Positions 23,138 to 34,460 of a DNA stretch of 64,000 nt are shown here, piece by piece (positions within the stretch are counted from its first letter, which is position 1; each line of letters starts with the position of its first letter). Both the position numbers and the translations under genes were made by a program. The notes beneath the pieces are model-generated. The model made no database searches. It saw only the letters and a list, made by a program, of their open reading frames with translations, and was not told where the DNA came from. The stretch covers positions 421,248,257 through 421,312,256 of the forward strand of contig NC_081415.1 of the NCBI RefSeq assembly GCF_030272615.1, written 5' to 3'. The DNA is from Cryptomeria japonica (taxonomy: Eukaryota; Streptophyta; Pinopsida; Cupressales; Cupressaceae).

Positions 23138-24000
23138 TCATTAGGCTCCTTTTAAGTTAATCTTTAAGTTTATTTTCAAGAGACTCTTTTAAAGGATGTG
23201 ACCCTATGACATGTTATAAATATTTGATGTAAGCATTTGCAAAAAAAAAGGGATAAGTTACAAGTTAGTTGGACATTATCAACAATTTCATGTTTCAAAA
23301 AGAAGAATTATTTTCAAGATAATATATAAAACTCAGTTCTCTTATTTGAACTTGTGCTGTGGATATTTTCATTTCAAGTAAGTTCTATGTTGTTATTGTG
23401 TATGGTTGATGATAGTTGCTCTAAATCTTTGTGTGAAGAAATTGTATGCTGCTTCATAGTTTGATCATCAAGATGCATCTAAGAATCGTGTAGCCTGTTA
23501 TGTTTTGTTTAATTGGTCTTTCAAAAGGAAAGTTAAATTCAATTAAACTAACTATGAAGAATATCATATAGTTATATGACATTGGGCGTTGGGTAGTTGA
23601 TAGATCCATCCAAAGGAGGGTTTAATAATTGTCTTTCAGAGTTATACATAGGGCTTGCAAGTGAATGACTCTACTGCCCAAAGGAAGTAAGGCACTAGTC
23701 TTTTAAAATATTGCCAGTACTCTTATTCAAATTTGTGATGTGGATGCTTTCATTTCAAATCAGTTCTTTGTTATAATTATCTATGGTTGATAATTGTTAT
23801 CTTAAATCTTTGTGTGAAGATTTTATGTTATAGTTGCAAGTTAGATCATCTGCACTTTTTAAGATTTTAATACTTTTCAGTAGTGAAAGACTTATTTTCT
23901 AGAGTAATACAATACCAGTACTTTTCTATTTGTGTGTGGAAGATTCTTTCATTTGGATTAATTCTTTGTCATTTCTTTTCAAGCAATTCAATAAAATGTA
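23138..24000 (+). repeat. P1 copy 2 3' flank with imperfect direct repeats
   Basis: No gene. A block at about 23,340-23,480 (TTCATTTCAAGTAAGTTCT ... TGTGTGAAGA) recurs at about 23,720-23,870, and partially at about 23,930, giving roughly 370-bp spaced imperfect direct repeats. The right boundary of P1 copy 2 is somewhere near 24,000, where CACTA coding similarity resumes. Confidence 0.5.
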
Positions 24001-27000
24001 AAATTTATTCTAATTAAACTCCATGTCCATCTTATAATTACCTCTCACTTTCCTCAATCTACCTTTCTCCATCAGGTACTCCCCTTCAAATTTGTTAATA
24101 GAGTTGGGATCTCAAATGCGATCTACATGGATCTTTGTTGTGAACTTAGGTAGATATTCAGTAATGTACACCATGGTCTGGTATACCATATATCCCTCCA
24201 CCATAGAACCCTTAGGATGTTCTCTTTGTCTAACCAAAGCCTTCAAAAATTTCAAGTGCCTCTTAACCATCCACATTGACCTTGTGTGTATAGGTCCACA
24301 CAATTCAATCTCCTCAACTTGGTGTATGAGGTAGGGTTCTTGTGCATTGAAAAATTTCGAAGGTAGACACTTTTGAATTTCACACATTAGACAAGGAATT
24401 TTTCTCTTTCAAAAATTTATATCTTCTTTATGGAATTCTTTAGATGACATCCATCTACAAGTAGGCGCAAATATATTAATGAGATTTAACAAGAATATAC
24501 AATATATTACATAATAAGTAAAACAAATGGCAAATATAAGATGTATACAACAAATTGAACAAATATAGTTACTTACCTCATGTATTTTCCAAGATCATAT
24601 ATATCTTGTTTGACATTGTTGTCGAAGTTGTGGGAGAGATAGAGGTAGAACGTACTGCAATAATTATAAAAGGATCTTTTAATTATTTTTCCAAAACTAG
24701 TAAACATAATAAATGGAAAAGTACATGCAGTATATATATATATATATATATATATATACCAAAATAACTACCTTAATGAAGATATGTCAATCATGTGTTT
24801 TCATCCCTGATCCAAATTCACCTTTCTTTGTTATGATATTGTTTATGTTCACTGCAAATCCTATGGGAAATTGAATTTTTTGTATGACTTCTTTTATAAC
24901 ATTGCTTTCCTTCTCTGTTAATAACCAAGGAAGGGCGCTTATATTATTTGGTCTCCAACACTATTTAATTGAATGTCATTCTTCATTGCATGATTGGCTT
25001 CCTAAATGTCACTACAAATTTTGACATTTTTTTCTTTGTCATGCCTTCCATCCAACATTTTCCATAATGTTTCTATTATATTCTTTTCAATATGCATTTT
25101 ATCAAACAAATGCAGATTTTGTAGCTTCTCATAGTAGGGCAACCTACTAAATTGTCTAGGATAGCTTTTCAGTCCTTGTGGAAGTCAATCACTAATGCCT
25201 TGACAACCTTCATGAAGCATATAAGTTAAACAAATTAACAACAACAATCATTGTCAATTACAACAAGAGTAAACAAAACACAATATAAAATATAAATTCT
25301 AAACATATCATATATGATAGATAAACAATTTGATCCAATGTATAACCTTGACGATTAATTCTATTATATTCCAAATTCCATAGGTAAGGTGTCATTCTTT
25401 GTGGTTTTGATGTAGTCTCTTCTTTCCCATTGAAAAGATGTTTTTCAGTAGTTCGATACTTATGATTTTTGTGGAGGAAGTGCCTATACTCATCAAACAC
25501 CTGCTTTCCTAAACTTGTTGAACGACGAGATTTCATCTTTGGACCACAAATTGGACATCCAAATTTTCCCTTTGTTTGAAGACCTGCAAGATCATATATA
25601 GTTGGATTAAATATGTCAATTTTTATAATTATATATAATATCTACTTCATAAAATTAAATATCATTAAAGTGCAGCTGAACGTTACAACATACCACAAAA
25701 ATGTGTCAGCCCTAGGGCATCATGAATTGTCCATACAAGCATTGCATGGAATTGAAATTATCTTTGTCCTATTGGTCTTAAGACATCATACATAGTGACG
25801 CCATTCCATAACTTTAGTAACTCATCAATAAGAGGCTCAATATATACATTCATATCTTTAACTTGGTACTCACCTAGTTGAATGAACATAAACATTACAT
25901 AATTATTATAACCATTTTACTGGAATATATATAAATTAATGTACATGACTATTAAATGAAAAAAATATGTCATTATGCAACAAATAAGACAAATGAGATG
26001 CTACTACATTAAAAAAAATTGATGTAAACAAATACCTGGAACAATCATTGCCAACATTATGTGCTCCATCTTTATCGACATCCATGGAGGAATGTTAATG
26101 TTGATAACAAAAATAGGCCACACTAAGTAAATAGATCTCATCTCTCCAAATGGATTGACATTGTCCACTATCAATGAAAGCCAGAGATTACGAGTTTCTT
26201 CTTTAAAGCGTGGCCAGTTTTCCTCCCTGTCCCTAAATGCAAAACCATCCGTAGGCATTTGAAGAATGTCATCTCCACTTCTATTTCATGCATGGTAATC
26301 CATAAATTGCACTCAGGTTTTGCACCTAAATAATCATTGCATACATGGAATAATGGGAATATAATGAAGAACCTTGCGCGGTACCTTTTTTGTTAGTTGA
26401 TTTGATCGATATCTACTGATATGACATTCCAGGCATTCTGTTGCAAATTTATATATTTTATGATATATAATATATAATATGATCATTGGGACATGCATCT
26501 ATTGCTTGATACTCCATTCCAATATCTTTCATAAAGGCAGATAAATCTCGGTATAAGCGAGGTAAAATATTTGATGGTGGTAACAAAAATTCACCTATCA
26601 ATCTACAAAAAAATAATAATTTGTTAATATAAAGAATATTAATGGTACATATTTCATCTTTTATTTACTAGTGATGAACTAACAACAAAAATAGATGAAA
26701 AAAGATGACATATATGACATACCTTAACATCCGTGAGATTGCTATGTTGGATAAACCATTCATAACTTTCAAGTTCAACACCAACAATACAACAAAGAGA
26801 AGAGTTGTTTGGGAGCCATCATAAACAGGCTCATATGCCTTCTCAAGTGTAGGTAAATCATGAACATCATCAAAGTCATCTCGATCATCATGATCAGTTG
26901 CACCACTAAATGTGTCATGGATCAATGTATTTGTACCATCATCTTCAACTATGTTTTCTAGAGCATGATAATATTCTTTCATAGTATCATTAACTTCATC

Positions 27001-27430
27001 TTCGATATTCATAGTACCATGTTCCTCCACTTGCAAAACCACATTCTTCGGGCCATGACAATCCATATCATGTCCCCTAGGGCGCCCCACCTTTATAATA
27101 ATGATCGACACAAATAAACCATGATCATGATCAAGTGATTTTTTGTATATATAAAAAATGTTAAAATGATATAAACATTTACAAATTCAATCAATATAAA
27201 GACATATAATGAACATCTTACCAATGGATGATAATCATGCCCCCCTTCAACGTGACCATGTTGCCTACAATGTTTCTCAGGTATTGTGATTAAAGGTATT
27301 CTCATCTTTAAGCCCTTGCAATTATTGCAAGGACAATAACATTTTCCATCACCCTTTATTTTCAATCTAGGCCATAATCTAGCAATTGTCTCTTTATTTT
27401 GTTCTGAAATAATATTATCTAACATGATTT
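24000..27430 (-). pseudogene. CACTA tnp2-type transposase gene, N-terminal and central exons
   Basis: Reading right to left: 27,425-27,093 is the Transpos_assoc domain, with CYCPCNNCKGLK. 27,111-26,668 is an acidic linker. Around 26,500 occurs MEYQAIDACPNDH. 26,258-26,004 matches the Tnp2 core, with NVNPFGEMRS and INIPPWMSIKMEHIMLAMIVPG. 25,536-25,258 continues Tnp2 with FDEYRHFLHKNHKYR. About 25,200-24,800 holds LPYYEKLQNLHLFDKMHIEKN. 24,387-24,112 is DUF4218, with EIELCGPIHTRSMW and HPKGSMVEGYM. The domain order is that of plant CACTA transposases, which cut and paste the element. In-frame stops and intron decay make it a pseudogene. Confidence 0.85.
24731..24758. repeat. (TA)n microsatellite
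   Basis: About 28 bp of TA dinucleotide repeat within a CACTA intron. Confidence 0.95.
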
Positions 27431-27918
27431 TTTATTACCAAGCTCCCAAGTATATGCAAATTTGATTACAATGGATCAAGTTGAAGATTAAGCTCCACAG
27501 AAGTGCATACATTTAATTTGATAGAAGGTAAAAGACCCTCAAAGGTCAAAATCCCCTAATAAGGGTCCAGAATCCCCTGCATGGTTAGTTATAAATGCTT
27601 TTTGACAAGTATTAGCCGCACTGGGTTGCAATTATAGATAAATTATCGAAATCAATTTTATTTATCAAAAAACATTCGTCGGATCCTCGACGAATGCTAA
27701 CCATATACCCATCAGCCCATAAATTAAGGTGACGCTAAACATATACCCATCAGCCCATAAATTCAAGGGAATGTCAAAATAGTGACAAAAATCATAGAGC
27801 ATCGCAAGTTCAACGAATGTCCTTCAGAAACAAAAAAAATGAAAATTTTGCATAGGTACCCCTACGTTACAAATAATTATTGGACTTTCATTGGATTTTG
27901 TAGTCAAATGAGTTAGTG
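27431..27918 (-). repeat. CACTA 5' subterminal region and terminal inverted repeat
   Basis: The region between the transposase gene start and the element end holds the palindromic pair ATTCGTCGG/CGACGAAT at 27,667-27,690. A roughly 40-bp direct repeat containing ATACCCATCAGCCCATAAATT occurs at 27,702 and 27,742. The terminal sequence is GTAGTCAAATGAGTTAGTG, ending at 27,918. Subterminal repeats of this kind are where CACTA accessory proteins bind. Confidence 0.65.
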
Positions 27919-28380
27919 GAAGAAGGGACCCTCCAGCTGGTAAACTTTAAGTCAAATGATATCCTGTGCTAGTCAACAAAGGAAAAGAATAAGGCAAAAA
28001 AAGGTTAAGGCAAAAATCTTAAGGGTTTAGGGTTTTCAGCCTAAGAGGTTTTAACAGGGATTTTAAGTAGTGAAGATATCTTAGATCGGTTGTCTACATG
28101 GCTAAGGTTGACACAAAAATGGTCAACAAGTATGATTTTCTTCTCACAAAATAGAAATATCGCACAAAATTGGATATTTCATCTATGTTTTGTGCCTAGG
28201 GTCTGGAGTGTACGAACATACAGGAGGTGAAAAGAGCTACGAAAAGGTGTTTGAAGCCAGAATGGAGGCAAGGGTTGGAAGCGTTGCTTGAGTGGGTGGA
28301 GTCGGGTAGAGGATTCATTATGGCCTTGGGGGAATCGGTGGTTGTGCTGAGTTAACCCCCATGCATTCATCCTTTCATCC
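27919..28380. other. No gene seen outside the CACTA end
   Basis: Moderately AT-rich DNA with no supported ORF. The minus-strand frame at 28,179-28,418 has no recognisable content. Confidence 0.4.
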
Positions 28381-28398
28381 TCTCGAGAGCCATGGAAG

Positions 28399-28683
28399 AT
28401 AGAAATATGCGGAGACATGAAGCGGTTGAGGGGTGGCGAGAAATGAGGGATTATGTCAGAGACTAGGAGATTTTTCTTGCCTCTAAAGTGATACGTGAGT
28501 TGATGGACCTCACCAATCTCAAATTCAAACTAGCAGATTATTGGTGAGATGAGCATGCTCAAGGAAAACATAGAGGTCGTTCTACGCGAGGCAGAGGAGT
28601 GGCAAGAGATTGTAGTTCTAGGAGGAACCAAAGGCGAGACGAGGGGGAGAAAGTTGATAGTGGAAGAGGTGGGTAATTATAGG
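28399..28683 (+). pseudogene. Short degenerate ORF with Arg/Gly-rich tail
   Basis: From the ATG near 28,408 a frame encodes a helical segment (HEAVEGWREMRDYVRD, stop, then VIRELMDLTNLKFKLADYW, stop) and ends in an RGR/RGG-like, strongly basic tail stopping near 28,680. The T-rich DNA that follows (to about 28,890) resembles a LINE-type 3' region. I do not recognise the protein; a fragment of a retroelement nucleic-acid-binding protein is one possibility. A different-frame ORF overlaps at 28,549-28,818. Confidence 0.25.
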
Positions 28684-28889
28684 AATGATGGTTGTTCTTA
28701 TTTTTTATGCTTGGTTGTTTTCGTATACTGTACTTTTTTGTTGAAAATACTGCTTTTTTGTAATGGGGCATATTTTGGGGTAGACTTCATGGGTGATTTT
28801 GAATGCTCGAATGGATGATTTAGGACTGGAAGGGTGGGAGTTGGTTTATTTTTTATGAGATACTCCATAAAAATATTATGATCTTGCAT

Positions 28890-30300
28890 CTTTTATCTAA
28901 TAATAATACTAAATATTTACCAACCAAAAATAATAATAACTAATCTAGAGTAATCAAAAAATAAGTGTTTCTATCAAGCCTTAATAGATGTCCTCATGGA
29001 AAGATTTGAATATTTATCGTATATCTACAGGACCTTGAAAATATGGTTTACTTTCTAGCAATGAAGAGGTATATTATGTGCTTATATTTGAAATACTATA
29101 TTTGATAACAAACATCAAGTTTCCACAATCCATATTTGATGTTTTCTCTTTAAATATTTGAGTTATTGCAAATGTTTTAGCATATCACCTTAGATATAAA
29201 TGTTATTTTACAGTTAGTCTTATTTCTGCTTTCCCTTAAAAAGTAAGAACAAAGAGCTAACTTTTAAAATCCCAGAGATCATTTAGTGGATCGCAATCAG
29301 TAAACTTCCCATAATATATATTATCTTCCTTGTAAAACTTAGTATCAATAGTTATTATTATAGTATTTTCACCTTATTTCTCAACATTTTTATCTCTACA
29401 TTTTAGTGAACCTATATTTTGGCATGATATGTGCTTTAGCCTTAAGGTTTATCCTTCATCCCCATTTCCATTAACTCAAACATTTACTTTTAGGTAGTAA
29501 TTTTTCAACATGAAACACTTTTCCATGTGAAACCTACACATAAAATATCTAACCAATGTCACATACAACCTTACAAGTGGATACAAATAAATATTTGATG
29601 TGGCTAAACACATGTCCTAAGATGCATCGCAAATAAATATTTATTTTAAACATAACTAAAATAATTATTTCATGTGTAAGGTGTACAACAACCTTTTCCT
29701 AACTTGTGATAGTAGTGAACCTCTTAAGATGATCATCCAATGAACCATTTGAATAGGTTTTACTAGTTGTATTAGGTATGCAATGTATAGTAAGTCAATT
29801 GATAGTAAAAGCCACTTCTTGCTTCTTGCACCAATAAGAATTGATGCTTTTAACATATGTGCCACTATTTTTTCTTCACCTTGAAGATGCCTATAAGAAC
29901 ATGTAGCATTTGAGTGGTTAATTGTTGGCTATGTTTCATGAAGAGCTGAAGTATACTCAATATTTTATCATTTATGAAATGAGTTTATAGGCTTTGAATT
30001 GTTTGTTGATATCAACAACCACTTGAAACAAGTGTTTCCGTCACATGGCACAAAATATTTTTAGGCGAGGTCAATTAATTTTGTTGGTAATATATCTTAC
30101 CTCTTGTGAGGATATACCATTATATACATGTATCATCCATCTTCTAGTCAAGATTCATATTGATTTATCAAGTTCTATAACAAAAATTAACTAGTATTTT
30201 ATGTAATGATATAATTTTTATACATAATATTTCTTTTCTAATTGATTGTAGACATGACTTATGGTAAAGCATTGTAAGAATGTTCTAGATATTGTAACTA
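28890..30300. other. AT-rich, no gene seen
   Basis: Only short, domain-free frames. It could contain upstream, unrecognisable parts of the PIF1 fragment that follows. Confidence 0.4.
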
Positions 30301-30429
30301 GGAGATAAATTTTCATCAAGAATGACATGGCTCAAAACAAGTTAGATAAAGAGAAATGTTAACAAGCATTAGGAATTGATCAATATTATATGGTGTCTAA
30401 CAAGTCCTCATGGGCCAAACAAACATCTC

Positions 30430-31000
30430 TATAACTACTGGGTAGCATGCATTTAAATGAAACAAATAATCTTATTATGTTCCACAATATCCCAACATGT
30501 TAAATTTATTAAATATATCAATTGAACATAGTGCATCTATGGATAATAGGCATATAGAATACATGATATTGTCGACAATCATTTAGACAATGAGATGTTG
30601 TTATGTGTTGACCAACACATAATGTTGGTGTACAATTTATTGGTGGATTTTGGATTGATTAATTGGGCACTTGGTACTCTAAAGAATGTAGTTAATTGTC
30701 AAGACAATTTATCACCTAAGTTGTCATTGTGTGTGACCATAGAATTTGCTAATTATGTAGTTGTACCATGGGACATGATTAACTTGAGATTTGTCCATGT
30801 TCTACTTGTGATAAGGGGTAATTGTACACAAATCCCCATCAAAATGACACATGCTCTAATCACATACAAGTCACAAGGGATGATTATAGAAAGGACTATA
30901 ATAGATATTGGTGATGTAAAAGGGAAAAATTTGACATTCATCACTATCTCTCGAGTTAAATGCACCAACTCACTATATATATCACTCATTCTCATTTAAG
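30430..31000 (+). pseudogene. PIF1-like helicase C-terminal fragment
   Basis: Near 30,449 a frame reads LHLNETNNLIMFHN, matching the segment of PIF1-like helicases that precedes the last motifs. The open frame 30,595-30,999 then carries MLVYNLLVDFGLINWALGTL and ALITYKSQGMIIERTIIDIG with ITISRVK, equivalent to the terminal helicase motif (IHKSQG...L.VSRVK). In plants such sequences derive from Helitron RepHel proteins or PIF1-like retrocopies. Walker A and B are not visible upstream, so this is a C-terminal remnant. No Helitron terminus was seen. Confidence 0.65.
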
Positions 31001-32140
31001 TGATACTTTTGAAATAGAAAATACATATTATTTTAATAATAAAAATTATAGAGAAGTCATTGGGATTGTTGATTTTAAATTAACTCTAAAAAATAACATT
31101 TGACACATGTCCATTTTTCATGAAATCGATATCTCCTATAATGTTTAATCTTAGAATTTACAATGAATGAATGATAGATTTTAATGACATCTATGAGACT
31201 AAATAGTCTAAGAGTCTAAGTAATCTTTGAACTTTTTGTGATGTCAGATCTCTTTCTATGGATCTTGACCAAGAAGTTGACCATCTTACTGATATTTGCT
31301 TCCTCAAATAACTTGTAAATACATCCAACTTTCAATAACAATATTTTTATTTTTATTAGCTGATAGGCTATATATGGTGGGAATGCCCACCATAATTGCA
31401 TGATGTCTCGCACTAGAATTTTTTCCGACTAGTCTCACATTTTCATGGTTTTGGTTTTTGTTTCATGGACACGCTTGTATGCCACTTTATTTTCACTAGT
31501 AGGTTGAAAATGTTGTGACAACACCCTAGAATGACTTCTGGATATTTTTGAGTGACAAGACATGCAATTATTGTGCCAACTATGCATTGAGAAGGTTACA
31601 ATAATCAAATAATAATGGCTTTCAGTGACAATTTGAATTTCTTAATCTTCATGTCTTTTCCATCTTTTTTGTTGAAATGAAATCATATCATCCTTGATTG
31701 GTGGAGGCAGTGATATGAAATGAAGAGACCCTAATTCTTGTAAAATCCATAGAGTTATATAGTATTCCATGATTAGAAAGGATTACTTGTTTCTTCATTT
31801 GCCAAAAAAAATTTAATGGAAATAATTTAGGAGGTTGATATTTTAGAGGCACCATCCAGCAAGTAACAAATGTATATGTGGCATGTGGAAACTTTGAAGT
31901 GATTTCCAAAACCTATTTCGAAAGCAGCTAAAATAAATGCCAATAAATGCTAGCAAGCAGCTAAAATAAATGCCATGCAATATTAATAAATGTGTAAAGA
32001 ACCACCTACAATAGCACTGCCTCCAGTAAGTCTATAAATAGATATTACGATTAGCTCATTGATATTAGCTCAAAATCCAACTCATCGGGATCTTAATGAT
32101 GTTACTTCTAATAGAAAACTAGCTTTACAACTTGGCCACT
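31001..32140. other. AT-rich, no gene seen
   Basis: I find no domain, repeat border or RNA. A CACTAGTAGG string at about 31,495 was considered as a transposon end and rejected. Confidence 0.4.
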
Positions 32141-32194
32141 ATAGCTATATAACAAGAATCCTGAGCAGTCACTACTGTATCTGGCACCAATTTC

Positions 32195-32400
32195 CAACAA
32201 ATGTTTATTGAAATTTCAACAAACGTTTGTTGGATTACCGATGAAACACCCTTACAAATTTCGTTGCAAAATTTTTGTTGGAAAAGCGACGAACCTAAAC
32301 TCGTCGAAACCTCGACCAAGCATCGTCGAACAATGCCATGAAAAATGGAACCAATTTTCATCAGAAAATCAATGAAAACTAATATATTTCAGTCATCAAT
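32195..32400. repeat. CACTA-type subterminal repeat DNA
   Basis: A dense set of TTGTTGGA, TTTCGTTG, GCGACGAACC, CTCGTCGAAA and CATCGTCGAA words in both orientations matches the style of the regions at 27.66 kb and 36.66-36.83 kb. It may be the remnant of another CACTA end. No terminal CACTA is visible. Confidence 0.4.
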
Positions 32401-32869
32401 TTGGTAGTATACTAATATATTTAGTGATCAATTTAGTCATTGATTCTTGTTAATTGACCATTTACTTAGTCATGGTAGTCATTTATTTAGTCATTGTAAT
32501 CATTAATTGTAATTTAAATACCAATTGATTTATGTCTATTGGTAGTATATTTAGTCATTTGTATCAAAACAGTTAAGAGATAGTGACTATTATTCATAAG
32601 TTTGGATGTCATCTAGATATGAAATGTTGGTTAAATTCATTTTAATTCTGAATATTTCAATACTGTTACTAAAATGTCCACTATTATCAAATTTAGAGTT
32701 CAAAAAAATTAGTTGAATGTGAAGTTACATTTATTTCCAAATGAATGTTTATACTATCAAACTCACAAATAAATTATATAAATTAATTTTTTTATGACTA
32801 AATTATTTTTATTTTTATATAATATAAATACATAAACTATTTAACATATATATAATTATTTTTATATAA

Positions 32870-32872
<3 letters not shown>
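32401..32872. other. AT-rich, no gene seen
   Basis: Repeated TTTAGTCAT-like phrases (TAGTCATTTATTTAGTCATTG and relatives) between 32,400 and 32,560; otherwise featureless. Confidence 0.4.

Positions 32873-32903
<31 letters not shown>
32873..32903. repeat. (TA)n microsatellite
   Basis: About 31 bp of TA repeat immediately left of the GC-rich island. Confidence 0.95.
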
Positions 32904-32906
<3 letters not shown>

Positions 32907-32978
32907 TTATATATTAGTTTATATAAAACAATTAAAATATTTTTAAAAATTAAAATAAAAATTTAAAAATTAAGAGGT

Positions 32979-33221
32979 TGTGGTCCCCCTTGTGTGGGAG
33001 CTCGCAAACCTAGGTCTGCGGCACCCCATGTAAGGGGAGGTCGGGCAGCTCTCAGAGCTGCAGCACCCCATGTAAGGGGGTGTCACAACCCCCCTGAGGA
33101 CTGCGACACCCTCTTACATGGGGGGGTCGCAACTCTCAGAGCTACGACTCCCCATGTAAGGGGATGTCGTTGCCCCTTGGGGACTATGACACCCTCTTAA
33201 ATGGGGGGTCACAGAATTAAA
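32979..33221. repeat. GC-rich island of alternating ACCCCATGTAAGGGG units
   Basis: A 240-bp GC-rich island in very AT-rich DNA. Units containing ACCCCATGTAAGGGG (near 33,022, 33,066 and, as TCCCCATG, 33,150) alternate with inverted units containing ACACCCTCTTACATGGGGGG (near 33,107 and, as TTAAATGGGGG, 33,190). CTCTCAGAGCT lies between some units. CATGTAAG and CTTACATG can pair, so the array could fold into long hairpins. No family is recognised. Confidence 0.75.
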
Positions 33222-33256
33222 AAATCATAAATATCAAAATAAAAATCTTTCCAAAT

Positions 33257-33665
33257 AATAAAATGGAGATTTTAATTTTCCATGTATCAAATGGTCACCA
33301 TTTTTTCCAAATCTGCATTTGCAAACAAAAGAAAAATGACATTAGATCTAGGGTTTTATTGAGAAAACAAGAGGGAAATACAAAAAATCTCAAAAGAAAA
33401 TTGGTGCAAACCCAAAACAAATAAAATGAAGATTTTGATCTCCCAAAAAATGCATATGGTCGCCACTCCTTCCCAAACTAGATATCTGTAAACAATGTAA
33501 GAGAAAAATTATATCTAGGGTTCTAAGAAAACAAGAGGGAAAGAAAAAAAATCTCAAAATAAAATTGGTGCAAACCCAAAACAAATAAAATGGATATTTT
33601 GATCTCCCACAAATGCATATGGCCGCCACTCCTTTTCAACCTACAAATCTGCAAACAATTTAAGA
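33257..33665. repeat. 164-bp tandem repeat, about 2.5 copies
   Basis: The phrase GGTGCAAACCCAAAACAAAT occurs at 33,403 and 33,567. ATAAAATGGAGATTTTRATYTYCC occurs with the same 164-bp spacing from about 33,257. Units contain CTAGGGTT and AACAAGAGGGAAA. It is non-coding and directly follows the GC island. Confidence 0.75.
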
Positions 33666-34083
33666 AAAAACTTAGAAAAAACTACAACAATAGCTTCAAT
33701 GGAGGAGGCTAGGGTTAGAAAGCTTGATATAAAATGTTCAAATGAGAGAATAGGGTTACTTTCCATCTTAATATATGTTAGGGTTTTCCTTTGAAGCCCT
33801 AAGATCCAACGGTAGAGATTAAAATAATCTAATGGATGAGATTCTTTGCACAACCCATTAGGATTGTGGCTAGAAGTTTTTTATGTAAATTGAAATAATT
33901 AATTATGACTAGCATCATAGTGTGGGACCATGATGTTAGTTACCCATTACTTGGTGTAACTTAAATATATATTATATTAAAGATATATATTTATATATAC
34001 ACACATATAAAAATATATATTTATTAATAGTATATATTTATTTATATTAAAAAATATAAATATATGTAAAAAAATATATTTAT

Positions 34084-34448
34084 TGAAGTTGAGAAATACA
34101 ACTTCAGAGATCCCAAGAACACCTGCAAGCAAAATACATGTCACAAGAAAAATGGAGGCAAAAAACAATAATGGCTCTAAAGAAGAAGATTATCATTCAA
34201 ATAGGGAATCAATTAAATAAAAAAGTACAATAGAATCCTTATAAAAGGATATTAGCAACCCTAAAGGTGTGCAACCCTAAATATGTGCGACCCTAAAGAA
34301 ACCCTAAAGGGATAATGTGTATTTAATAATTAGAATAATTATTAAATACCTACAATATTATTAAATGCTTAAGTTTAGCTTAAGCGTAGAGTATAATAGT
34401 CTAATAATTAAATAAATAATTATTAGCTAATACAAGATAACTCTAACA
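34084..34448 (-). repeat. 3' LTR of the non-autonomous element
   Basis: Plus-strand limits are TGAAGTTGAG and CTCTAACA, so on the minus strand it begins TGTTAGAG and ends CTTCA. It shares 34,084-34,354 with 36,258-36,517, apart from a short indel around AGGTGTGCAACCCTAA. Confidence 0.9.
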
Positions 34449-34460
34449 TCCCCCCTTAAG
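34449..34460 (-). promoter_or_regulatory. Polypurine tract of the non-autonomous element
   Basis: CTTAAGGGGGGA on the minus strand abuts the LTR start TGTTAG. Confidence 0.85.

Larger units (their letters stand above)
4870..27918 (-). mobile_element. Decayed CACTA (En/Spm-like) DNA transposon, multiply interrupted
   Basis: Two minus-strand gene remnants are typical of plant CACTA elements: a tnp2-type transposase gene (about 27.4-19.3 kb) and a Transposase_24-like gene (about 6.8-4.9 kb). The outer end at 27,918 reads TAGTCAAATGAGTTAGTG, which gives CACTAACTCATTTGACTAC on the minus strand; the same end occurs at 36,856. Subterminal DNA at 27.66-27.8 kb contains TCGTCGG/TCGACGA words as CACTA elements often do. 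Two P1 copies and, within one of them, a copia element interrupt it. I could not find the left terminus, so the left limit is a placeholder. That both genes belong to one element is inference from orientation and usual gene order. Confidence 0.5.

Noticed and set aside
20581-24000. P1 copy 2 as an LTR retrotransposon
   Set aside because: Its leader and 3' flank do not repeat each other, and there is no primer binding site or polypurine tract that I can see.
31490-31510. CACTAGTAGG as a possible CACTA end
   Set aside because: It does not match the CACTAACTCATTTGAC end used by the other elements here, and no subterminal repeats follow it directly.
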